A DNA stretch of 64,000 nucleotides from positions 1 to 64,000 of the forward strand of contig JAHCAN010000010.1 in assembly GCA_019634915.1 (NCBI GenBank), given 5' to 3'. This DNA is from Steroidobacteraceae bacterium. Lineage in GTDB: Bacteria > Pseudomonadota > Gammaproteobacteria > Steroidobacterales > Steroidobacteraceae. Shown piece by piece: positions 43,548 to 51,471 of the stretch. A model generated the notes under the pieces. That model saw only the letters and a program-made list of their open reading frames with translations, had not been told where the DNA came from and searched no databases. Numbering within the stretch: the stretch's first letter is position 1; the number at the start of each line of letters is the position of its first letter. The position numbers and the translations under genes were made by a program.

Positions 43548-45674
43548 ATGCGCACCGCGTCACTGCTGCCCCTCATGTCGGTCGCGCTGCTGCGGATCGC
43601 CGCCGCGGCGACACCGGCGCCGCTGTCGCTCGACGAAGTGCTGCGCGTGCCCGAAGTCACGGAGGTCCTCGCAGCGCCCGATGGCGCGCTCGCCTGGGTC
43701 GAGCGCATCGGCGGCACGCAGAACATCCTCTTGCGCACGGTGGATGGCCAGCTCGCGCCACTCACGCGAAACACAGCCGACGACGGTCAGCCGATCCGGC
43801 TGCTGGCCTTCACTGACGGCGGAAAGCGCCTGCTGTTCGCGCAGGGCGATGCGCAGAACGCCACCAACCTGCCCGAGCCGACCCGGCGCGTGCTCTACAC
43901 GGTGGCGCGCGACGGCGCGGCGCCGCTGCGCTTCGCTGCCGAGGCGCGCATCGTCGTGCCCTCGCCCGACGGACGCCGGCTCGCGATCGCGAGCGGCTCG
44001 CGCGTGTGGATCACCGGCGGCGATCCGCCCGGTGAGGACACCGCACCGGCATTCACCGACCGCGGCCGCGTCGCCGCGCTCGTCTGGTCGCCGGATGGGC
44101 GCCGCCTCGCCTTCGTCAGCGACCGCTCCGGCGCCGGTCGTGGCGACTATGGATTCATCGGCGTGTTCGACGCGGCCGCGCGCACGCTCACCTATCTCGC
44201 GCCCGGCATCGGCTTCGACATCGATCCCGTGTGGTCGCCGGACGGCGAGCGCATCGCGTTCATTCGTCATCGCCGCCCGGCGCGCACCTGGCGCTTCGAT
44301 GACCTCTCGGCGCAGGCACCGTTCGCGGTGATCGTCGCCGACGCGGACAGCGGCGAGCCGCGGTTCACCTGGGAGGCGCCGCGCGGTCGCGGCGGGCATT
44401 TCTCGGGCTTCTGGAGCGGCGCCGAATTCGATCCCGGTGCGCTCGGCAGCCTCTTCTGGATGAAGGACGGCAGCCTCGTCTTTCCCGGCGAGATGAGCGG
44501 CTTTCGCGCGCTCTACGCCCTCGACCTCACGGACGGCGCGCTGCGCCGGCTCACCGATCCGCAGATCGAAATAGACGGCGCAGCACAGTCGCCCGATCGC
44601 GCGCGACTCGTGTACTGGGCGCCATCGCGCGAGGACCTGCACCGGCTCGATCTTTACGAGCTGCAGGTGGAGGATGCGCTACGCCCGCGGCGCCTGCTGT
44701 CAGCATCGCCGTCCACCATGCGCTACGGCGCCGTGTTCCTCGCCGACGGCACGCTCGCGTGGCGCCAGGCGTCGAATCGCGCACCCGAACGTTTGATGTG
44801 GCGCGCGACGGACGGGCGCATCGCCGCGCTATCGACGCCAGGGCCGCTCGAGCGCATCGGCAAGCTGCTGCGCGAGCCCGAGATCGTCAGCTTCCGCTCG
44901 CGTGATGGCCTCGAGATCCACGGCGTGCTCTACCGCTCCGCGCAGAGCCCGCCGGGCACGCGCGCACCGCTGATCGTGCACGCGCACGGCGGCTCGCGCG
45001 ACAAGGCCTGGCCTGCCTGGCAGCCGTTCTTCGGCTATCCGCCCGTGCTGCGCTATTTCCTGACGCGCGGGTTTCACGTGCTCAGCGTCAACTACCGCAG
45101 CGGTACCGGCGACGGCCTCGACTTCCGCGAAGCCGCGCGCTACGGCGCGCGCGGCAACGGCGACGTCGAGGATCTGGTCGCGGCGGCGGGCTTCGCGCGC
45201 GATACGCTCGACTTCGTCGACCCGGCGCGCATCATCGCCTACGGCCATTCCTACGGCGGCCATCTCGTCGCGACCGCGCTCGCGCAGTCCGACGTCTTCG
45301 CGGCGGGCATCGACTCGGCCGGCATCTCCGACTGGGTGCACGAAATGGAGAGCGACAGCGGCGCACCGCTGCAGCTCGATATTCCGCAGCGCCTCGAGAT
45401 CGAACGGCGTGCCTACGGCTACTCGGCCATCGCCCATGTCGATACCTGGGGCGAGGAGCCGATTCTCTTCCTGCACGGCGACGCCGACCGCTCGGCCGCG
45501 ATGGACCAGACGATCGACCTGTATCTTGCGCTGCTGAATCGCGGCCGCCGCGCCGAGGCCGTCATCTTTCCGGGCGAAGCGCACGCGCTGCGCCTCGAGC
45601 GCAACCAGCGCCGTTACATCGAGGCGATCGCGCGCTTCCTCGAGCGCTACGAGCTCGCGCCCGGCCAGCGGTGA
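43548..45674 (+). CDS. S9 family prolyl-oligopeptidase-type peptidase, secreted
   Basis: This 708-residue protein has a signal peptide (to about residue 25), a WD40/TolB-like beta-propeller (VVPSPDGRRLAIAS, ALVWSPDGRRLAFVSDRS, DPVWSPDGERIAFIR) and a C-terminal hydrolase. The nucleophile is in AYGHSYGGHL, the aspartate in LHGDADRSAAM and the histidine in PGEAHAL. The ATG at 43548 has GAGGG upstream; earlier ATG and TTG codons lack one. It acts outside the cytoplasm on short peptides. It ends 28 bases inside the convergent S12 gene. Confidence 0.92.
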   Translation: MRTASLLPLMSVALLRIAAAATPAPLSLDEVLRVPEVTEVLAAPDGALAWVERIGGTQNILLRTVDGQLAPLTRNTADDGQPIRLLAFTDGGKRLLFAQGDAQNATNLPEPTRRVLYTVARDGAAPLRFAAEARIVVPSPDGRRLAIASGSRVWITGGDPPGEDTAPAFTDRGRVAALVWSPDGRRLAFVSDRSGAGRGDYGFIGVFDAAARTLTYLAPGIGFDIDPVWSPDGERIAFIRHRRPARTWRFDDLSAQAPFAVIVADADSGEPRFTWEAPRGRGGHFSGFWSGAEFDPGALGSLFWMKDGSLVFPGEMSGFRALYALDLTDGALRRLTDPQIEIDGAAQSPDRARLVYWAPSREDLHRLDLYELQVEDALRPRRLLSASPSTMRYGAVFLADGTLAWRQASNRAPERLMWRATDGRIAALSTPGPLERIGKLLREPEIVSFRSRDGLEIHGVLYRSAQSPPGTRAPLIVHAHGGSRDKAWPAWQPFFGYPPVLRYFLTRGFHVLSVNYRSGTGDGLDFREAARYGARGNGDVEDLVAAAGFARDTLDFVDPARIIAYGHSYGGHLVATALAQSDVFAAGIDSAGISDWVHEMESDSGAPLQLDIPQRLEIERRAYGYSAIAHVDTWGEEPILFLHGDADRSAAMDQTIDLYLALLNRGRRAEAVIFPGEAHALRLERNQRRYIEAIARFLERYELAPGQR

Positions 45675-47428
45675 GCGCAGCGCCGGAAGCTCGAGCCCGA
45701 CAGGATCAAGTGCTGGAAGCGCCCGCCGAGCGGCGCCGCGAAACGCACGCGCTCGGCGGCGAGCGCCGCGTCGGTGAAACGCCAGTCGCCATCGCCGGGC
45801 TGGGTGATCCGTCCCCAGCCCTCCAGCACCAGATCGTCACCGCGCGCGAACACCGCCACGCTGCCGAGCCAGGGATCGTTGCTGACATACACGCCCGCCT
45901 CTGCGCGCCAGCGAGCGCCGTCGCCCGTCGTGCCACCACCCGATGCGCGCGCACCGGCCGCGCCGCCGCCGGTCGCACGACCACCCGTCGGACCACCCGC
46001 GCTGAACCGGTTCTCCGCCCACCAGAAGTGCCGCTCCGCACCGGGTGCGCCGGGCTTGTCGAACTCGAGCATGTGTGTCGCGAAGTCCGGATGGTCGGTC
46101 GCGAAGCCGCGCTCCGCACGCTCGAACAGGCGTGCCGTGCGGCCGTTCGCCTCGATCGCAAGACCCGCGCCGTCGGCGCGTACCCGCACGCGCTGCGATC
46201 CCGGCCCGACGTAATCCCCGGCGAGCCCGGCGCCGTCTGCGATCGCGAACGGATCAGCCGGCGGCACCGCGACCGGCGCCGCCGCGCCCTCGAGCACTGC
46301 AGCGCGCAACTGCGCACCGAGCCGTGAGAGCGCGCGTGGCCGATAGCCGCCGACCGACGCATTGACGCCGACGAAGCAGCCCGCGCTGGTCGCGAGATCG
46401 ATCGTCATGCAGGCGACGAAACTCACCATGCCGCCGGTGTGCTCGAGGCTGCGCCGGCCGTCGATCAACCGATGGATGAAGCCATTGGCATAGCGCGCCT
46501 CGGGTGAATATTCCGGTGCTGCCACGCCTTCCCGAGTCGCGAACAGGCGTGCAGTGGTATCGGAAAAGAGCGGCGCGCCGTGCCCCTGTGCCAGTCGCGC
46601 GATGAAAGCGATATAGCGACACATGTCCGCCATCGTCATCGCGACCGAACCGGCCGCATCCTCGATCTCGATCCACGGCCCGGCTGTGAGCCGCGCTCCC
46701 GGCAAGGCCGGTCGATCCTCGAGCCAGGGCACATGCCCGGTCGCGTAGCGGCCGCGATCGGCGATGCGGATCACCGTAACGCTCGACGTGAGCCCGAGCG
46801 GCGCGAGCACGAGTTTGTTCAGCGCCTCGTGGAACGGCAGGCCCGTCACGCGCTCGATCACGAAGCCGAGCAGCGCATAACCAGTGTTCGAATATGAGAA
46901 GCGCGAGCCGGGCGTGTAGCCGACCCACAGGCGAGCCTGCGGAGAGTCGTATAGCCACGGCGCGCTGTCGGGCAAGCCACTGCTGTGATCGAGCAGTTGC
47001 GCGATCGTGATGGGCTCGGGCGGCACCGGCGCATCCGGCAGCAACTCACCGATTCGGGCATCGAGATCGAGCTTGCCGCGGTCGACGAGCACGTGGATGG
47101 CCAGCGCCACGAGCGACTTGCTGATCGAGCCGATCTGGTAGAGCTGCTCCGGACGCGCCGGCTCGCCACTCGCGATGTCCGCAAAGCCCACCGCAAAGGC
47201 GCTCGCGTAACCGCCCGTGTCGGCCAGCGCGACACCCGCGCCGGGAAGCCCGCGAACCTTCAGTTCCGCGGCGACCTGGTCGCGCAGCCGCGCCGACTCC
47301 TTGTCCAACGGAGCACCATCGTGCGGACCATCCGCGCTCGCCGGGGCGGCATCGACGCGGTGCACCGCCGCCGCCAACGCCACGCCCGCGGGCAGGAATC
47401 CAAGCAACGATCGTCGTGTCGTCGGCAT
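45647..47428 (-). CDS. Tat-exported S12 serine hydrolase (beta-lactamase / D-aminopeptidase family)
   Basis: This 593-residue protein has a twin-arginine signal (TTRRSLLGFLPAGVALAAAV). The S12 catalytic motifs are SISK (YQIGSISKSL, about residue 100) and YSN (about 181), with an HTGG region corresponding to the KTG triad. After the hydrolase domain come ~200 residues of lipocalin-like beta structure with a Gly/Ala/Thr-rich segment (about residues 485-510). S12 enzymes include D-aminopeptidases and D-Ala carboxypeptidases, fitting the D-amino-acid theme. Its promoter carries site 5 of the shared palindrome. Confidence 0.88.
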   Translation of the reverse strand: MPTTRRSLLGFLPAGVALAAAVHRVDAAPASADGPHDGAPLDKESARLRDQVAAELKVRGLPGAGVALADTGGYASAFAVGFADIASGEPARPEQLYQIGSISKSLVALAIHVLVDRGKLDLDARIGELLPDAPVPPEPITIAQLLDHSSGLPDSAPWLYDSPQARLWVGYTPGSRFSYSNTGYALLGFVIERVTGLPFHEALNKLVLAPLGLTSSVTVIRIADRGRYATGHVPWLEDRPALPGARLTAGPWIEIEDAAGSVAMTMADMCRYIAFIARLAQGHGAPLFSDTTARLFATREGVAAPEYSPEARYANGFIHRLIDGRRSLEHTGGMVSFVACMTIDLATSAGCFVGVNASVGGYRPRALSRLGAQLRAAVLEGAAAPVAVPPADPFAIADGAGLAGDYVGPGSQRVRVRADGAGLAIEANGRTARLFERAERGFATDHPDFATHMLEFDKPGAPGAERHFWWAENRFSAGGPTGGRATGGGAAGARASGGGTTGDGARWRAEAGVYVSNDPWLGSVAVFARGDDLVLEGWGRITQPGDGDWRFTDAALAAERVRFAAPLGGRFQHLILSGSSFRRCAHRWPGASS

Positions 47429-47491
47429 GTCGAACCCCCTGGAGCAGCGAACGGGTCGAAGTCTGTCAGATTTATTTGCGAAGTATATTAC

Positions 47492-47507
47492 TGAAAGTAA
47501 TATATCA
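47492..47507. promoter_or_regulatory. Proposed RpiR operator, site 5 (S12 hydrolase)
   Basis: TGAAA-GTAATA-TATCA matches TGWWA-N6-TWWCA and lies 64 bases before the S12 start. It overlaps a second dyad, TATATTAC (47484-47491) with GTAATATA (47497-47504). Confidence 0.55.
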
Positions 47508-47604
47508 GGACCCCTCTGCGACCGCGCTCAGTCGCCGGATCGCGGGCGGGCAAGCGTTTCGCCGCCTGCACGGCGGTTCGATCGTTATACTTGCGCCCCA
47601 CCGC

Positions 47605-47681
47605 GCGCCCGTAGCTCAGCTGGATAGAGTACTGCCCTCCGAAGGCAGGGGTCACTGGTTCGAATCCAGTCGGGCGCGCCA
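47605..47681 (+). tRNA. tRNA-Arg (anticodon CCG)
   Basis: The 77-base cloverleaf has acceptor arms GCGCCCG and CGGGCGC, D-arm TAGCTCAGCTGGATAGAG, an anticodon stem CTGCC/GGCAG with CCG at 47639-47641, a TTCGAATCC T-loop and an encoded CCA (47679-47681). A -10 match, TATACT, lies at 47586-47591. Its 3' half is partly repeated at 51375-51413, marking it as the integration site of the following island. Confidence 0.97.
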
Positions 47682-47698
47682 TTCCATGAATGGAATGG
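47679..47698. repeat. Perfect palindrome joined to the tRNA CCA end
   Basis: CCATTCCATGAATGGAATGG includes the encoded CCA and has nine-base arms around GA. No T-run follows, so a classical terminator is unlikely; it may help end or process the tRNA transcript. Confidence 0.5.
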
Positions 47699-47778
47699 TC
47701 ATGGAAATCCATTGAAGGCTGGTTGGGCTATTTTCACGTGCTGGACCGTCAGCGACCTGCTTGCGGAGCTGATGCCAA

Positions 47779-49002
47779 CTAATTTCCCCACAACGTCGAA
47801 ATCGGCGCAGCAAACAACCGCTCGCCGAAGGGCACGATCGTGTCGTGGTCGTAGAGAACCAAACCGAGTGCGAATCTCTTGCCGCATGCGTCGGCCAGTT
47901 TTCGCAAACCCGAGAAATCTCCACTCTTCACCGTCGCACTGCCTTTGACTTCGATACCGACGACGTGCCCGTCCTGGCCTTCGATGACGATGTCGACCTC
48001 GTTGTCGTATCGGTCCCGAAAGTGATGGAACTCGAAATGGCCTTCGCTCCAGGTGGCAAGCTTGAGGAGTTCGGCGAGCACGAAGGTTTCCAGCAGGGGT
48101 CCGAAGACCGTGCGTTCCGATTGCAGCCGCCCGGCAGAGAGGCCCCGCAGGGCTGCGAGCAGTCCTGAATCCAGAAAATGCAGCTTGGGTGCCTTGACGA
48201 GGCGTTTGACCTCGTTGTCGTGCCAGGGCGGCAGCGTGCGCAGCAAATACAGCTTCTCGAAAATGCCCACGTACTTCTGCGTCGTCACATGAGAGATGGC
48301 CAGAGGGGCGCCGAGACCGGAGTAATTCACCAGCTGTCCCGAGTGCTGGGCGAGGATGCGCAGCAATCGCGGCATCTGCCTCAGATGATCCACTTTGGCG
48401 ACATGACGTACGTCGCGCTCGATGATGGCTTTGACGTAGTCCAGAAACCATTTCTGCCGGCGCGCTTCGGAGGGGCGCTCCAGGGCTTCCGGGTAACCGC
48501 CGCACAATACGGTTCGAACCAGCTCGGCTCCGATGATGAGATCGCCGATTACGGGCGCTTTGCCCTGGAAAACGCGATCGAGAAAACTGCCCGGCTTGCC
48601 GCGCAGTTCGCCCTGCGACAGAGGCAACAGCTCGGATAGAGCCATGCGGCCAGCCAGCGAATCCGCTATTTGCGGCAGAGTCATGAGATTGGCCGAACCC
48701 GTCAATACGAAGCGGCCGGGGCGCTTGTCGATATCCACGCTGCGCTTGATGGCCAGCAACAGGCGCGGGGAGCGTTGAACTTCGTCGACAATGGCGCGGT
48801 CGAGTCCGCGCACGAACCCAACCGGATCGTGTTGGGCCGTATCCAGCGTGGTGTCGTCATCAAGCGTGAGGAATGGCATGTCCTCCCTGGCGAGCTTCTC
48901 GGCAAGTGTCGTCTTGCCTGCCTGGCGAGGTCCCGTTATCAACACGACACGGGTGTCCAGCAACGCTTGGCGTAACTGGCGCTCGATGAAGCGCGGATAC
49001 AT
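47779..49002 (-). CDS. AAA ATPase with DUF4143 domain
   Basis: This 407-residue protein has a Walker A motif LITGPRQAGKTTLAEKL, Walker B-like AIVDEVQRSP, sensor VLTGSANLMTL and a C-terminal DUF4143 part ending in a nuclease-like core (NEVDIVIEGQDGHVVGIEVKGSATVKSGDFSGLRKL). This family (AAA_14) is common in islands of bacteria and archaea; its role is unknown. Three 22-base tandem repeats lie directly upstream of its start. Confidence 0.9.
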   Translation of the reverse strand: MYPRFIERQLRQALLDTRVVLITGPRQAGKTTLAEKLAREDMPFLTLDDDTTLDTAQHDPVGFVRGLDRAIVDEVQRSPRLLLAIKRSVDIDKRPGRFVLTGSANLMTLPQIADSLAGRMALSELLPLSQGELRGKPGSFLDRVFQGKAPVIGDLIIGAELVRTVLCGGYPEALERPSEARRQKWFLDYVKAIIERDVRHVAKVDHLRQMPRLLRILAQHSGQLVNYSGLGAPLAISHVTTQKYVGIFEKLYLLRTLPPWHDNEVKRLVKAPKLHFLDSGLLAALRGLSAGRLQSERTVFGPLLETFVLAELLKLATWSEGHFEFHHFRDRYDNEVDIVIEGQDGHVVGIEVKGSATVKSGDFSGLRKLADACGKRFALGLVLYDHDTIVPFGERLFAAPISTLWGN

Positions 49003-49033
49003 GGAGAATACCTGAAATTCTGCGATGAGAGTG

Positions 49034-49093
49034 GCGGCTAATCGTAAAGAAGAACGCGGCTATTTGAAAGTCTAAGTGCGGCTAGTTGAAAGT
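49034..49093. repeat. Three tandem 22-bp repeats upstream of the ATPase gene
   Basis: GCGGCTAATCGTAAAG (49034), GCGGCTATTTGAAAGT (49056) and GCGGCTAGTTGAAAGT (49078) start exactly 22 bases apart. Copies two and three share 15 of 16 bases. The last copy also forms CGGCTA/TAGCCG arms. Located 32 bases before the ATPase start, they look like an iteron-type regulatory site. Confidence 0.7.
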
Positions 49094-49630
49094 AGCCGAA
49101 GCGGGCCTTCCGACGCGCGCTTGAGGGTCTCATCACGTCGGACCGGGTCGTGGCGACCGGAGAGGGCGCGGGCCCGCAGGTTCAGCCTCAAGCCCGGCGT
49201 TTCTGGCCACGGTGACGACGATGGCCAACAAGCCAGCCGCGGAAACCATGTAACCATGCGGATTCTCAGCAATTTGATTCCGGCCAGGTCAGGACGCTGG
49301 CCAGAATCCGTGGCCAGAAAGGACGGCTCCGCCGTTCGCCCTTGGCGCGCCAGCAGCGTTCGATCCCGTGGAACGGCGTATCGTGGACTATTCGCGGCTG
49401 GCGATGGCCGTTTCACCGCCGAGATCGCGGCACAGGCAGGTTTCTCGACGCGCTACCCAGCACCGTCATGGCAGCGCTGCCGCACGGTCCGCGCCACTGG
49501 AAGGCATGCGGTTCTTCAGATATTCCGTCCATGAAGCCGTCCATGAAGTCAATATCTCAAAGAGCTGCTCGGCCAAGGAGTTCGAAGTTTCTCCTCCCGG
49601 GCGCGCCATCCAAGAGTTATGGTGGAGCCC
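49094..49630. other. Region without a credible gene inside the island
   Basis: About 540 bases with short open frames on both strands but none with a family-like sequence, signal or good ribosome site. The pieces read like decayed accessory DNA; nothing could be named. Confidence 0.5.
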
Positions 49631-49816
49631 ATGACTGCCGTGGAAGAAGCCGAGCGCGCCGGTATCGACTTGAGCCTCATCGAGGTGAGCCTCAGTTATT
49701 CCTACGACAAGCGCGCCCATCAACATCAGGCAGCGCTCGAACTTGCCCTGGAGCTCGAACGAGCAGGATACCGCTTACGTGGCGCACCTCAACCGGCTGA
49801 TCGAACGCCTGACTGA
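49631..49816 (+). CDS. Short partner protein of the nucleotidyltransferase
   Basis: This 61-residue protein, TAVEEAERAGIDLSLIEVSLSYSYDKRAHQHQAALELALELERAGYRL, is mostly helical. It resembles short proteins encoded just before nucleotidyltransferase genes, an arrangement like toxin-antitoxin pairs. The next gene starts within it. The function is not known. Confidence 0.6.
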   Translation: MTAVEEAERAGIDLSLIEVSLSYSYDKRAHQHQAALELALELERAGYRLRGAPQPADRTPD

Positions 49817-50261
49817 CGCCGGGATCGACTTCGTCGTCGTCGGTGGCTTCGCGGGGATGCTGCACGGTTCGACGCTGGTCACCCGTGATCTCGACGTCTG
49901 CGTCGTTCTCAGCGCGGACAATGTGGCCCGCCTGCGGGAAGCCTTCCGCGACTTGCGGCCGAGACACCGGTTTGCGAGCCCGAAACACTCCTTTCTGGAC
50001 AACCCTGAACCGGGAGTCGCACTCAACAATTTGTACCTGGAAACGGAGCTCGGGCCGATCGATTTCCTCGGTTCGATCAAAGGTGTAGGTGATTTCGAGT
50101 GTGTGCGTGCCGGGTCCATCGAAATCGAGCTGTTCGGACGACGTTGCCGTGTGATGTCGATCGAATCCCTCATCCAGGCCAAGCAGGCGATGGGCCGCGA
50201 CAAGGACATGATTGCCGTAAAGGAGTTGCGGGCGATCGCGGAAAAACAAAGACGGGAGTGA
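49779..50261 (+). CDS. MNT-fold nucleotidyltransferase
   Basis: This protein of about 160 residues has the nucleotidyltransferase core FVVVGGFAGMLHGSTLVTRDLDVCVVL, with the GG and DLD catalytic elements, then PIDFLGSIKG and SIESLIQAKQAMGRDKD. Such proteins modify tRNA or partner proteins in some toxin-antitoxin and abortive-infection systems. The start is uncertain (GTG 49779 or TTG 49743); either overlaps the preceding short gene. Confidence 0.78.
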   Translation: MAHLNRLIERLTDAGIDFVVVGGFAGMLHGSTLVTRDLDVCVVLSADNVARLREAFRDLRPRHRFASPKHSFLDNPEPGVALNNLYLETELGPIDFLGSIKGVGDFECVRAGSIEIELFGRRCRVMSIESLIQAKQAMGRDKDMIAVKELRAIAEKQRRE

Positions 50262-50291
50262 ACTACAGGGCAGCGTCCCTGAGCCGAGCGA

Positions 50292-50558
50292 TCAGGCAGG
50301 CAACTGGGCCAGGAGAACCTCTCGTAGATCCCCGAACTCATCCTTGTACTCATCCAGCAACTGTCTTGCTGCGCGAATCGCACCGGCCTCGTCGTGGGAA
50401 TCGATCAGACCAAGGTCCGCAGCAATCGCATCTATGAACGATTCTGGCGAATCGGCATCGGTACGATACTCGCACCATTCGCGCACTATCTCTGCATCGT
50501 CAAGACACCAGCATTGCTGAGCGTGCGTTATGGCTCTCGAAACAAACTCTTCGGCCAT
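50292..50558 (-). CDS. Hypothetical protein
   Basis: This 88-residue acidic, cysteine-containing helical protein (ITHAQQCWCLDDAEIVREWCEYR near the start) belongs to no family I recognise. The ATG at 50558 has AAGGGG upstream and lies just after the HNH gene stop, so the two are likely co-transcribed. It could be a partner or immunity protein of the nuclease; this is only positional inference. Confidence 0.55.
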   Translation of the reverse strand: MAEEFVSRAITHAQQCWCLDDAEIVREWCEYRTDADSPESFIDAIAADLGLIDSHDEAGAIRAARQLLDEYKDEFGDLREVLLAQLPA

Positions 50559-50563
50559 GTCTT

Positions 50564-51250
50564 TTACCCCTTGAAGCACTCCTCCCGGTGCCAGCGCAGA
50601 TAGGTCGCGTGTGGTCGCAAGTCCCGCCTGGTCGGCACGCCGAGCACCTTGCCCGGCTGAACGAGTGACGCCAGCTCCCCAGGGATCCCTTTGGACGCCA
50701 CCAGCAACCGAAGCGAATCGTCTACCGAAATCAACCCGCGATCAAACATCCAGTGCACCGTGGCGGTCAGCGCCAAGCCATTTCGCACCGTATCCGGCCC
50801 ATTGGCCTCCACGGAGCGAATGTGGGCAGCTTGTACTTCCGGGCGCCCGCCACCGTTAAGGAGGCAGAGCCCGGTCACGGCGCAGGTGTTTCTGTACGCG
50901 TCGCGCACATGTCGGCGAAAAGCCGCATCACGAAACGGACGATTGACGACCTGGGCCACCATTGGCCTGTCCTCGAGTTCAGGAACCGGATCATTGGCGC
51001 GGTCGGTGACTTCCCATGGCTGCAGTTCCCGCGCGAACCCTTGCGCAACGATGTAGTCGAACTCCGGACTCGGAATGGTACGTACAGCCCTGCCGAACGC
51101 ACCCTCCGTGCGACGTGGCTCGTAGTACAGAATCCAGTCGCCGACGGCATGTTCCGCAACCCGAAGGTAGGTTTTCGGGAAGTGATACCGAACTTCGGGC
51201 TGATCGTCGTACTCGGAACTGGGCGAGTAGGTGAAGACGGCGTTCGACAT
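50564..51250 (-). CDS. HNH endonuclease
   Basis: This 228-residue protein has an N-terminal domain of unknown role (YSPSSEYDDQPEVRYHFPKTYL) and a C-terminal HNH_2-type nuclease: CAVTGLCLLNGGGRPEVQAAHIRSVEANGPDTVRNGLALTATVHWMFDRGL. It holds the cysteine, AAHI, asparagine and HWMFD elements of the fold. Such nucleases are common in defence and island regions. Six bases separate it from the small gene downstream. Confidence 0.85.
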   Translation of the reverse strand: MSNAVFTYSPSSEYDDQPEVRYHFPKTYLRVAEHAVGDWILYYEPRRTEGAFGRAVRTIPSPEFDYIVAQGFARELQPWEVTDRANDPVPELEDRPMVAQVVNRPFRDAAFRRHVRDAYRNTCAVTGLCLLNGGGRPEVQAAHIRSVEANGPDTVRNGLALTATVHWMFDRGLISVDDSLRLLVASKGIPGELASLVQPGKVLGVPTRRDLRPHATYLRWHREECFKG

Positions 51251-51374
51251 GACGGGCGAATTACATCACAAGCCGTCTGATCTACGTCCCCCCAACTGCG
51301 GCCAAGAGCATCATGCCGCTTGGCGCCCCAGCAGACCCGGTGCAACCAATTGATCGGAAACTCTCTTTTGAGGT

Positions 51375-51413
51375 CCTCCGAAGGTAAGGGTTACGCGTGC
51401 GAATCCAATCGGG
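51375..51413. repeat. Degenerate copy of the tRNA-Arg 3' half (att remnant)
   Basis: This 39-base stretch matches 47636-47674 of the tRNA-Arg gene at 32 positions, with no gaps, from the anticodon loop through the T-loop. The preceding bases are not tRNA-like, so it is not a whole tRNA pseudogene. It is most simply the far attachment site of the island, now mutated. Confidence 0.7.
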
Positions 51414-51471
51414 TATGTCGGTATCGATAGTCGTACAACGCTCGACCTACAGGGGATCAGGCCCGTCCTGC

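Larger units (their letters stand above)
47682..51413. mobile_element. Small decayed genomic island at tRNA-Arg
   Basis: The 3.7-kb segment lies between the tRNA-Arg 3' end and a degenerate copy of it. Its genes (AAA/DUF4143 ATPase, nucleotidyltransferase pair, two unknowns, HNH endonuclease) are of accessory type. The base composition looks less GC-rich than on either side. There is no integrase or transposase, so if mobile once it is now a remnant. Confidence 0.6.

Noticed and set aside
47679-47698. Rho-independent terminator after tRNA-Arg
   Set aside because: The palindrome has no following T-run, so it was listed as a repeat only.
49072-49416. 114-codon frame on the minus strand of the island
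   Set aside because: No ribosome site and no recognisable family; composition looks random.
51340-51413. Complete tRNA pseudogene at the island end
   Set aside because: Only the 3' half matches tRNA-Arg; the sequence before 51375 has no D-arm or 5' acceptor.
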